In this document: positions 55,313 to 63,154 of the stretch, in pieces
Layout: every line of letters begins with the position of its first letter
Numbering within the stretch: the first letter of the stretch is position 1
From: Streptomyces sp. NRRL F-525
Lineage (GTDB): Bacteria > Actinomycetota > Actinomycetes > Streptomycetales > Streptomycetaceae
Direction of reading: 5' to 3'
DNA: 64,000 nt
NCBI RefSeq assembly: GCF_000716605.1
Contig: NZ_JNXE01000001.1
Span: 62,001 to 126,000, forward strand
Notes under the pieces: model-generated
Seen by the model: only the letters and a program-made list of their open reading frames with translations
Database searches by the model: none
Told to the model about the DNA's origin: nothing
Made by a program: the position numbers and the translations under genes

Positions 55313-57219
55313 GCGCTCTCCTCGATTTCTTCCAGTGCGCTCCGCAGAGCGGATTCGTCGTCGTCCAAGGCGGCCCGCAGCGAGCCCCCGTCGTTGTCCT
55401 TGGCACCTCGAAGAGGAGCCTCGTCCTGCTTCAACTCGCCCCGCAGGGAGGTCTGTTCACCATCCCGAGCCACCCGCGACGCGGACTCCTCCTCGGTCTC
55501 GCGCGTCACCACCGCCCGATACCGCGGCTCGCTCCGGAGCAGTTCGCGGTGGGCGCCGACCGCCACGACCGCGCCCTCGTGCACCAGCACGACCCGGTCC
55601 GCGTGGTCCAGGAGCAGGGGCGAGGAGGTGAACACCACCGTGGTCCGGCCGGTCCTCAACTCCCGTACCCCGTCGGCGATCCGGGCCTCGGTGTGCGAGT
55701 CGACGGCGGAGGTCGGCTCGTCCAGGACGAGGACCTCCGGGTCCGTGATCAACGACCGTGCCAGGGCGAGCCGTTGGCGCTGGCCGCCGGAGAGGGAGCG
55801 CCCGCGTTCGGTGATGCGGGCGTCCATCGGGTCCTCGGTGTCGAGCGAGCCCTGCGCGAGCGCCACGAGCACGTCCCCGCACTGCGCGGCGGCCAGCGCT
55901 TCCTCCGCGCCGACCGCACCCGAGGCGGGCACGTCGAGCAGCTCGCGCAGCGAGCCGGACAACAGCACCGGGTCCTTGTCCTGGACGAGGACGGCGGTGC
56001 GCGCCGAGTCGAGGGGGAGTTCGTCGAGCGGTACGCCGTCCAGGAGCACGGAGGTGCCCGCCTCGGCGGGGTGTCCGCCGAGCCGTTCCGCCAGCCGCCC
56101 GGCCGCGTCCGGGTCGCCGCACACCACGGCGGTGAACCGGCCGGAAGGAGCGAGCAGGCCGGTGTCCGGGTCGTACAGATCCCCGGCCGGCACCTCCGCC
56201 GCGCGTGTTCCCACGGTGTCGGTGACCCGCTCCAGGGACAGCACGCGAGCGGCGCGTCTGGCCGAGGGCCGGGAGAAGGAGTACGCCATGGCGATCTCCT
56301 CGAAGTGCCGCAGCGGATAGGACATGACCATCACCGCGCTGTAGACGGTGACCAGTTCGCCGACGGTGATCCGGCCCTGGCGGGCCAGGTGCACGCCGTA
56401 CCAAACGATCGCGATCAGCAGCAGCCCGGGCATCAGCACCTGGATCGCGGAGATGACCGCCCACATCCGGGCACTGCGCACGGCCGCGTGGCGGACCTCC
56501 TGGGAGGCGCGGCGGTAGCGGTCGAGGAACAGTTCCTCGCCGCCGATGCCGCGCAGCACCCGCAGTCCGGCGACGGTGTCGGAGGCGAGTTCGGTGGCGC
56601 GGCCCGCCTTCTCGCGCTGCACGTCGGCGCGCCGGGTGGCGCGGGGCAGCAGCGGCAGCACGGACACCGCCAGCACGGGCACGCCCACGGCGACGACGAC
56701 ACCGAGCGCGGGCTGGTACACGAACAGGCCCACGCACACGATGACGATCGTCAGGGCGGCGGCCAGGAAGCGGGACAGCGCCTCCACGAACCAGCCGATC
56801 TTCTCGACGTCACCCGTCGACACGGCCACGACCTCACCGGCCGCGACCCGCCGGGTCAGCGCCGAGCCGAGGTGGGACGCCTGGCGGGCCAGCAGTTGCT
56901 GGACGCGGGCAGCCGCAGTGATCCAGTTGGTGACGGCGGCCCGGTGCAGGAAGGTGTCGCCCACGGCGATGCCTGCCCCGCACAGCACCATCAGCCCGCC
57001 GGTCTGGGCCAGCCGGATCCCGGAGCGGTCGACCACGGCCTGCACGGCGAACCCCACACAGAACGGCAGGGCGGAGACGGACACGAAGTGCAGCAGCCCC
57101 CAGGCCAGGGACTTCAGCTGGCCACCGAGCTGATTCCGGCCGAGCCACCACAGGAATCGGGGCCCCGAGCGCGCGTCCGGCACACCCGGGTCGGGATACG
57201 GAAGGTCTTGAATCTGCAT
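55309..57219 (-). CDS. ABC exporter half-transporter, degenerate Walker A and H-loop
   Basis: 636 residues. The membrane domain (about 20-330) precedes an ATPase domain whose signature SLSGGQRQRLALARS (about 475) and Walker B VLVLDEPTSAVD are canonical. Walker A reads CGDPDAAGRLAE (no Lys/Ser) and the H-loop reads FTSSP. The C-terminus (about 588-636) carries four imperfect units of about 12 residues around 'LRGE', 'LRGA', 'LRAA', 'LRSA'. The start MQIQDL at 57219. First gene of the exporter operon. Confidence 0.93.
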   Translation of the reverse strand: MQIQDLPYPDPGVPDARSGPRFLWWLGRNQLGGQLKSLAWGLLHFVSVSALPFCVGFAVQAVVDRSGIRLAQTGGLMVLCGAGIAVGDTFLHRAAVTNWITAAARVQQLLARQASHLGSALTRRVAAGEVVAVSTGDVEKIGWFVEALSRFLAAALTIVIVCVGLFVYQPALGVVVAVGVPVLAVSVLPLLPRATRRADVQREKAGRATELASDTVAGLRVLRGIGGEELFLDRYRRASQEVRHAAVRSARMWAVISAIQVLMPGLLLIAIVWYGVHLARQGRITVGELVTVYSAVMVMSYPLRHFEEIAMAYSFSRPSARRAARVLSLERVTDTVGTRAAEVPAGDLYDPDTGLLAPSGRFTAVVCGDPDAAGRLAERLGGHPAEAGTSVLLDGVPLDELPLDSARTAVLVQDKDPVLLSGSLRELLDVPASGAVGAEEALAAAQCGDVLVALAQGSLDTEDPMDARITERGRSLSGGQRQRLALARSLITDPEVLVLDEPTSAVDSHTEARIADGVRELRTGRTTVVFTSSPLLLDHADRVVLVHEGAVVAVGAHRELLRSEPRYRAVVTRETEEESASRVARDGEQTSLRGELKQDEAPLRGAKDNDGGSLRAALDDDESALRSALEEIEESA

Positions 57220-57446
57220 GACGTCCCAGTGGCTCTTGTTCAGGCGGGAAGGGGGAGGAGGGAACCGCGGAGCGCGGCGACGGACCGCGAGCGGAACGCG
57301 GCAACAAACCGTGAAAGGTTCGCGTCGCAGCGTGGTCGGAAGCAAGCGGTTTTCCCGGCCGGGGGTCAGAACCGGCGTTCACCCATCAGGGGCGAGATGT
57401 CCGTGACCTCACGCAATGCCGCCGAATGCGATGTGACCATGGCCTG

Positions 57447-58208
57447 ATGCAGAGTGGCGGCACACGACGTGCGACGGTCGCGATGGCGGCTCTCGGTTCC
57501 CTCCTGACGATGACGACCCTGTCCGCGTGCGGCAGCGCACACACCGGACACCCCGGCGGCACGGAAGGGAGACCCGGTGCCCAGGCGACCCACCCGAGAC
57601 CGGCCGTCACCACCTCCGCCCCGGACCCGACCCGCATCCCGGACGTCGGAGACCGGCTCCAGCGCGCCATCCCCACCGACACGAGCCAGGTCCTCGCGGT
57701 CTACGGCAACGGCAAGGACTCCCCGGACTCCACTGCCGTCCTGTTCACCAAGAACGGCAACACCTGGGCCCGGGCCGCCAGTTGGCCCGCGCACAACGGC
57801 AAACTGGGCTGGACCACCGACCACCACCTCGGCGACAAGCGCAGCCCCGTCGGCGTGTTCACGCTGACCGCCGCGGGCGGTGTCCTCGACGACCCGGGCA
57901 CGGCACTCCCGTACTCCCAGGACGAGTCGTACGAAGCCCCGCGCGACTGGGACGAGTCGCACTGGCACGATTTCGACTACGTCATCGCCATCGACTACAA
58001 CCGCGTCCCCGGCACCCCGCCCGACGACGCGGAGCAGCCCGAGGGCGAGGACAAGGGTGGCGGGATCTGGCTGCACCTGGACCACGGCAGCGGTACGTCG
58101 GCCTGCGTCAGCCTGTCCAAGGAGGCGATGGAGTACCTGCTGCGCACGCTCGACCCGAACCGGCATCCCGTGGTGCTGATGGGGGACAGGGCGGACCTCA
58201 AGGGGTAG
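57447..58208 (+). CDS. L,D-transpeptidase lipoprotein (YkuD-like)
   Basis: 253 residues from 57447. The signal MAALGSLLTMTTLSACG ends in a lipobox (L-S-A-C), so it is lipid-anchored outside the membrane. The catalytic region shows WLHLDHGSGTSACVSLSKEA, with His and the Cys nucleophile in HGSGTSACVS. The family makes 3-3 peptidoglycan crosslinks or acts on stem peptides. The start at 57426 is also possible. Followed by the PNGase-like gene after ten bases. Confidence 0.87.
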   Translation: MQSGGTRRATVAMAALGSLLTMTTLSACGSAHTGHPGGTEGRPGAQATHPRPAVTTSAPDPTRIPDVGDRLQRAIPTDTSQVLAVYGNGKDSPDSTAVLFTKNGNTWARAASWPAHNGKLGWTTDHHLGDKRSPVGVFTLTAAGGVLDDPGTALPYSQDESYEAPRDWDESHWHDFDYVIAIDYNRVPGTPPDDAEQPEGEDKGGGIWLHLDHGSGTSACVSLSKEAMEYLLRTLDPNRHPVVLMGDRADLKG

Positions 58209-58218
58209 AACACCGCCC

Positions 58219-59901
58219 ATGAGAAGCCGGATAGTCATGTCCATGCTCGCCGGGGCGACCCTCCTGGCGAGCACCCTCCTCGGAGCGAGCCCCGTCCAAG
58301 CGGCCGAAGCGAAAGCCCAAGTGTCTGCTGCGAAGGCCCAGTTGGTCGACTCGAAAGCCCAGGCGGCCGACGCGAAGGCCCAAGTCGCCGACGTCCCGGC
58401 CGAGTTCGGCACCGACTGGCACGACCCCCTCACCGCCGCCCCACCCATCGCCAAGCCCGCGACGAAGTCCTGCCAAGTCACCCTCGCCGACACCGAGTTC
58501 CGCGACTTCACCCCGTACAAGGGCACCTACACACCTCCCAAGGCCTGCGGCGACCGCTGGAGCAAGGTCGTCCTGAGACTGGACGGGACGGTCGCCGGAC
58601 GGCAGTACGACCGACTCGGCTATCTGCACGTCGGCGGGGTTGAGATCCTCCGTACCTCCACTCCCGAGCCCTCGCCCGACGGCATCAAGTGGTCCGTGGA
58701 GAAGGACGTCACGCGCTACAGCGCCACCTTCCGCAGCACGCAGGACGTCGAGATGCTCATCGGCAACGTCGTCGACGACACCTACACCGGCGTCATCGGC
58801 GTCAAGGCCACGCTGACGTTCTACGAGGGCAGACCGGCGGCGGCGCAGACCCCCAGCCGCGTCCTCACCCTCGCCGCCGACTCGACCCTCACCACCCCGC
58901 GCAACACCGAACGCATCGTCGCCGAGGTCTACGCCACCGGATCCGGCGGCGGCTGCGAGGAGTTCTGGTATCTCGCGGTGCCCGACTCGGCGCCGTACTC
59001 CTGCCAGGCCGACAAGGGCCCCTACCGCGAGGTGCAGATCAAGGTCGACGGCCAACTCGCCGGAATCGCCGCCCCGTTCCCGAACGTGTGGACCGGCGGC
59101 TGGTCCGACCCCTTCCTCTGGTATGTCATTCCCGGCCCGCGCGCCTTCGACGTCAAGCCGATCGAATACGACCTGACACCCTTCGCCGGGCTGCTCAACG
59201 ACGGCCGCCCGCACCACATCGACGTCTCCGTCGTGGGCGTGCCCGAGGGGCAGAGCGGGTGGAGCGCGCCGGTGAACGTGCTCGTCTGGCAGGACGCGCA
59301 GCGCGCCCACGTCACCGGAAAGCTCACCCTTGACCGCGCGGGCGAACTCGCCAACTCCTCGACGTACACGCCCGGTTCGGAGGAGCGCGTGGACACCGAC
59401 GCGGGTCATCGGCTGACCACGGCCGGGTACGTCGACACCTCGCACGGCCGGGTGCGGACCACCGTCGAACGGACGCTCGCGAACACCTCCGTGCACCGCT
59501 GGACCGACGGCGAGAACATGGACGGGCTCGACGCGACCTGGACGGACGACGAGTCGGTGACCGTGGACGGGCGGGGATCGGCCCGGACGACGGCCACGCA
59601 CCGGACGTACACGATGAACGGCGCGACGACGATCGGGACGGACGACCGGCTGCGGACCGTTCTCACGCTCGGCGACCGGGCGGCGGTCGTCGACACGCGG
59701 GACGGGCGGCGGACCGGGTGGTCGCGGCTCGACGACACCTACAGCGGGGACGCGACCTACACACTGAACGTGCCGCGCGACCAGCGGCACGCGGTCGGGA
59801 CGTCGAGTGAGCGCTACCGGCTGTACGGCTCGGGCGGCTGCTACGACCGCTCGCTGAGCACCGCGCAGGGGGTGCTGACCGAGGACCGCAGCGGCTGCTG
59901 A
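58219..59901 (+). CDS. secreted peptide-N4-asparagine amidase A-like protein
   Basis: 560 residues. Signal peptide (MSMLAGATLLASTLLGASPVQA), then a four-unit heptad repeat (31-58: AKAQVSA, AKAQLVD, SKAQAAD, AKAQVAD). The catalytic part follows: VTLADTEFRDFTPYKGTYTP, WSKVVLRLDGTVAGRQYDRL, GYLHVGGVEILRTSTPEP, and later FPNVWTGGWSDPFLWYVIPG. These match PNGase A, which removes N-glycans from glycoproteins. Ten bases after the L,D-transpeptidase, so co-transcribed. Confidence 0.87.
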   Translation: MRSRIVMSMLAGATLLASTLLGASPVQAAEAKAQVSAAKAQLVDSKAQAADAKAQVADVPAEFGTDWHDPLTAAPPIAKPATKSCQVTLADTEFRDFTPYKGTYTPPKACGDRWSKVVLRLDGTVAGRQYDRLGYLHVGGVEILRTSTPEPSPDGIKWSVEKDVTRYSATFRSTQDVEMLIGNVVDDTYTGVIGVKATLTFYEGRPAAAQTPSRVLTLAADSTLTTPRNTERIVAEVYATGSGGGCEEFWYLAVPDSAPYSCQADKGPYREVQIKVDGQLAGIAAPFPNVWTGGWSDPFLWYVIPGPRAFDVKPIEYDLTPFAGLLNDGRPHHIDVSVVGVPEGQSGWSAPVNVLVWQDAQRAHVTGKLTLDRAGELANSSTYTPGSEERVDTDAGHRLTTAGYVDTSHGRVRTTVERTLANTSVHRWTDGENMDGLDATWTDDESVTVDGRGSARTTATHRTYTMNGATTIGTDDRLRTVLTLGDRAAVVDTRDGRRTGWSRLDDTYSGDATYTLNVPRDQRHAVGTSSERYRLYGSGGCYDRSLSTAQGVLTEDRSGC

Positions 59902-59931
59902 CCTGCTGTGCGTGCGATGCGTCACTCAGAT

Positions 59932-59944
59932 GTGTGATTTACAC
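59932..59944. promoter_or_regulatory. short inverted repeat before the symporter
   Basis: GTGT-GATTT-ACAC in the 174-base gap before the dicarboxylate symporter. It resembles a small Crp-like half-site pair; low confidence. Confidence 0.3.
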
Positions 59945-60075
59945 GGCCGTCACACGGAGGTTTTCCGGACGATCAACAACGGCTTCAAAGTGTCCACTCG
60001 GAAGCCGCTTTCCGTATCGCAGAAGTCGCCCCCCATCGACTTCCGCGAACGACCGTCCCCCCTCAAGGAGTGCCC

Positions 60076-61482
60076 GTGCCGCCGTCCGTCCCGCCTCTGC
60101 CGCGACGCGTCGCACGCATACTGCGTACCTCACTCTTCGCGCAGGTCGCCTGCGCGCTCGTCCTCGGCATCCTCGTCGGAAAGCTGTGGCCCGACGTGGC
60201 CACGGACCTCCAGCCCCTCGGCGACGGATTCACCCGGCTCATCAAGACGATCATCTCCCCGCTCGTGTTCTGCGTGGTCGTCGTCGGGATCGCCAAGGCC
60301 GGTGACCTCAAGGCCTTCGGCCGGATCGGCCTCAAGGCGCTGATCTGGTTCGAGGTCGCGAGCACCGCGGCGCTGATCATCGGGTTGGTGCTCGCCAACG
60401 TCGTCCAGCCCGGTTCCGGGATGCACGTCGACCCGTCGACGCTCAACACCTCGGCGGTGGACGCGAAGACGGGCGGCGCCGCGCTGCCCTCGACGACCGA
60501 GTTCATCGTCAACGCGCTGCCCACCAGCTTCATCGGCGCCTTCGCCGAGAACTCCCTGCTCCAAGTCCTCATCCTGGCCTGCCTGGTGGGCGCCGCGCTG
60601 CTCCACCTCGGTCACACCAAGGTGCCGCAGGTGCTGCCCGCGATCGAGCAGGCCCAGGAGATCATCTTCGCGATCGTCGGCTTCGTCATGCGCCTCGCCC
60701 CGCTCGCCGTCTTCGGCGCGATGGCCGTCCTCGTCGGCCAGTACGGGCTCGGCGTCATCAAGACCTACGCCAAGCTGATCATCCTCTGCTACGTCGCCGC
60801 CGCGCTCTTCGTCGCACTGCTCGCCGTCGCGCTACGGCTGGTCACCGGGCTCAGCCTCTGGAAGTTCCTCCGCTACATCCGCGAGGAGATGCTGCTCGCA
60901 CTCGGCACGGCCTCCACCGAGTCCGTCATGCCGCGCGTGATGCAGAAGCTGCGCAAGGCCGGCGCCCGGGACGACGCGGTCGGCCTGGTGCTGCCCACCG
61001 GCTACTCCTTCAACCTCGACGGAGCCTCCCTCTACCTCTCCATCGGCACGCTGTTCATCGCCCAGGCCGTCGGCGTCGACCTCAGCCTCGGTCAGCAGAT
61101 CACCGTGATCCTGGTGCTCATGCTCACCAGCAAGGGCATGGCCGGCATCCCTGGTTCGGCCTTCCTCGCCCTGTCCGCGACCGCTTCCTCGCTGGGCGCG
61201 ATCCCGGCCGGCGCGGTCGCCCTGCTCCTCGGCGTCGACCGCATCATGGACTCGATGCGCGTCGTCACCAACCTCCTCGGCAACTGCGTCGCCGTCTTCG
61301 CGGTCTCCCGCTGGGAAGGCGCCCTCGACATCGAGAAGGCCAAGAGGGTCCTCGACGGCGAGATCACGGACGTGGAAGAGGCCGTGGAAGAAGCCGTGCC
61401 CGTGCGGGAAGAGGCGGAAGCAGAGGCAGAGGCGGAGATCCCCGCGCAGCGCGTCAAGGAGACTGCCCCCGAGGCCAGTTGA
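60076..61482 (+). CDS. dicarboxylate/amino acid:cation symporter (DAACS)
   Basis: 468 residues with the DctA/GltP pattern: FTRLIKTIISPLVFCVVVVG (segment 3 region), LALGTASTESVMPRVMQ (first re-entrant loop, Ser-rich), GYSFNLDGASLYLSIGTLFIAQA (NMDGT-like unit), TSKGMAGIPGSAFLALSATA (second re-entrant loop). It takes up C4-dicarboxylates or acidic amino acids with cations. The start is GTG 60076 because AAGGAG at 60065-60070 would overlap a start at 60070. Ends in an acidic tail (EAEAEAEAEI). Confidence 0.93.
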   Translation: MPPSVPPLPRRVARILRTSLFAQVACALVLGILVGKLWPDVATDLQPLGDGFTRLIKTIISPLVFCVVVVGIAKAGDLKAFGRIGLKALIWFEVASTAALIIGLVLANVVQPGSGMHVDPSTLNTSAVDAKTGGAALPSTTEFIVNALPTSFIGAFAENSLLQVLILACLVGAALLHLGHTKVPQVLPAIEQAQEIIFAIVGFVMRLAPLAVFGAMAVLVGQYGLGVIKTYAKLIILCYVAAALFVALLAVALRLVTGLSLWKFLRYIREEMLLALGTASTESVMPRVMQKLRKAGARDDAVGLVLPTGYSFNLDGASLYLSIGTLFIAQAVGVDLSLGQQITVILVLMLTSKGMAGIPGSAFLALSATASSLGAIPAGAVALLLGVDRIMDSMRVVTNLLGNCVAVFAVSRWEGALDIEKAKRVLDGEITDVEEAVEEAVPVREEAEAEAEAEIPAQRVKETAPEAS

Positions 61483-61562
61483 GGGTGCGTCGGTTCGCCG
61501 TGGTGGGCTGCGGCTTCTGCTCCGTGTCTACGGTGGGGGAGTCGCGGCCCGTTCTTCTGTGG

Positions 61563-62414
61563 CTACGCGAGGTCGACCGGGTACTCCTGCTCGAAGTCGG
61601 CCGAGCGGCTCACCGCCTCCCACGCGGACGCCTCGGCGATCTGGGCGCGTGAGTAGTTCTGCGCCATCTCCACGGCGCCGGCGCCCAGGATGAGGTGGGA
61701 GGGGAGGTTCGGCTGCTTGACGACGCGGACCAGGATCTCCCCGGCGCGCTTCGGGTCGCCCGCGGCGACCACCGGACCGTCGAAGAGGCGGATCAGCGCG
61801 CCGACGGTCTCGTCGTACTCCGGTGCCACATCCGGGATCTGCATGGAGGAGCCGGCCCAGTCGGTCGCGAACCCGCCCGGTTCCACGACGAGGTACCTGA
61901 TGCCGAACGGCGCGGTCTCGGCCGCGAGCACGCGCGTGAAGCCGTCGACCGCGAACTTCGCCGCCTGGTAGGACCCGAGCCCGGGGTTCCCGCCGACCCG
62001 GCCGCCGATGGACGAGAACTGTACGACCGTGCCCGCGCCCTGTGTCCTCAGGAACGGGATCGCGGCCGTCGAGACGTTGTAGACACCCCAGAAGTTCGTG
62101 TCGAACTGTCGGCGGAAGTCGTCCTCGGGGGTCGTCTCGACCGGGGAGAGATTGGCGTACCCGGCGTTGTTGACGACCACGTCGATCCCGCCGAAGCGGT
62201 CGACTCCCGCCTGTAGAGCCGCCGTTGCGGCCGCCCGGTCGGTGACGTCGAGGGCGACGGGGAGTACGCGGTCGCCGTACTTCTCCACGAGGTCTTCCAG
62301 CTGCTCGGGCTTGCGTGCAGTGGCGACGACGTGGTCGCCGGCCTCCAGGGCCGCGACGGTGAGGTTGCGGCCGAAGCCGCGGGACGAACCGGTGATGAAC
62401 CATGTCTGAGTCAT
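61563..62414 (-). CDS. short-chain dehydrogenase/reductase
   Basis: 283 residues, classical SDR. TGSSRGFGRNL (cofactor loop), ALDVTDR, VVVNNAGYANLSP, VQFSSIGGRVG (catalytic Ser) and SYQAAKFAVDGFTRVL (Tyr-x3-Lys) are intact. Oxidises or reduces a small alcohol/ketone; substrate unknown. The divergent TetR regulator starts 60 bases away, with an operator between. Confidence 0.94.
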   Translation of the reverse strand: MTQTWFITGSSRGFGRNLTVAALEAGDHVVATARKPEQLEDLVEKYGDRVLPVALDVTDRAAATAALQAGVDRFGGIDVVVNNAGYANLSPVETTPEDDFRRQFDTNFWGVYNVSTAAIPFLRTQGAGTVVQFSSIGGRVGGNPGLGSYQAAKFAVDGFTRVLAAETAPFGIRYLVVEPGGFATDWAGSSMQIPDVAPEYDETVGALIRLFDGPVVAAGDPKRAGEILVRVVKQPNLPSHLILGAGAVEMAQNYSRAQIAEASAWEAVSRSADFEQEYPVDLA

Positions 62415-62442
62415 GGGTCTAGCAAAACACTGTTTCGTTATT

Positions 62443-62461
62443 AGTGCAACCGCGTTGCGCT
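62443..62461. promoter_or_regulatory. operator between SDR and TetR genes
   Basis: AGTGCAAC-CGC-GTTGCGCT, a near-perfect inverted repeat with one mismatch per arm. It lies 29-47 bases before the SDR start and 13-31 before the TetR start (62474), typical of TetR self-control and control of its neighbour. Confidence 0.65.
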
Positions 62462-62473
62462 ATGCTCTGGGTC

Positions 62474-63139
62474 ATGAGCACGCCCAGTCCCCAGCGCGCC
62501 CGCAGCGCGGCGGCCAAGCAGCAGCGCGAGCGGGCGATCCTCGACGCCGCCAGATCCCTCGGTGCCGAACGCAGTGTGCGCGAGGTCACCCTCACGGACA
62601 TCGCCGCCACCGTGGGCATGCACAAGTCCGCGATGCTGCGGTACTTCGAGACCCGGGAGCAGATCTTCCTGGCGCTGACCGCCGAAGGCTGGGAGGACTG
62701 GTCGGCGGTGCTCCGCGCGCGGTTGAGTGAATTCACCGGCGGCACCGCCGACCCCGATGCGGTCGCGGCCGTCATCGCGCGGACGCTTGTCGCGCGGCCG
62801 TTCTTCTGCGACCTGCTCGCTCAGGCGCCGTTGAACCTGGAACGCAACGTCTCGCTCGACTCGGTGTACGAGTTCAAGACGGTCGTACTCGGCGAAGTGG
62901 CCTTGCTGGTATCCGAGTTGTGCCGAGTGCTCGCGATCACCGAGCGTTCGGCCATCGATCTGATCTCCACGGCGACGAGCATGGCCGGGGCACTGCTGCA
63001 GATGGCCGCCCCCGGTACGCGTCTCAGAACGCTCTACGAGTCCCGCCCCGAGTTGGCGCATGCGCTGGTCGACGTCGAGCCCCAACTGACGCGCATCCTG
63101 GCCGCGTTGGTGAAAGGAATGCGGTCCACAGGGATGTGA
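62474..63139 (+). CDS. TetR family transcriptional regulator
   Basis: 221 residues from the ATG at 62474. HTH region AILDAARSLGAERSVREVTL, then DIAATVGMHKSAMLRYFETR (about 29-65). C-terminal ligand domain of the TetR_C type. Divergent from the SDR gene, which it probably represses; the palindrome at 62443 is the likely site. An earlier in-frame ATG at 62444 would run through the operator. Confidence 0.92.
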   Translation: MSTPSPQRARSAAAKQQRERAILDAARSLGAERSVREVTLTDIAATVGMHKSAMLRYFETREQIFLALTAEGWEDWSAVLRARLSEFTGGTADPDAVAAVIARTLVARPFFCDLLAQAPLNLERNVSLDSVYEFKTVVLGEVALLVSELCRVLAITERSAIDLISTATSMAGALLQMAAPGTRLRTLYESRPELAHALVDVEPQLTRILAALVKGMRSTGM

Positions 63140-63154
63140 AGTGCCGCCAGTGAC

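Noticed and set aside
48566..56320. A 7.7-kb open frame on the + strand running across the thioesterase, helicase, L31 and ABC genes
   Set aside because: It is antisense to several well-supported genes and results from extreme GC bias removing stop codons; the translation is low-complexity Arg/Gly/His-rich and matches nothing.
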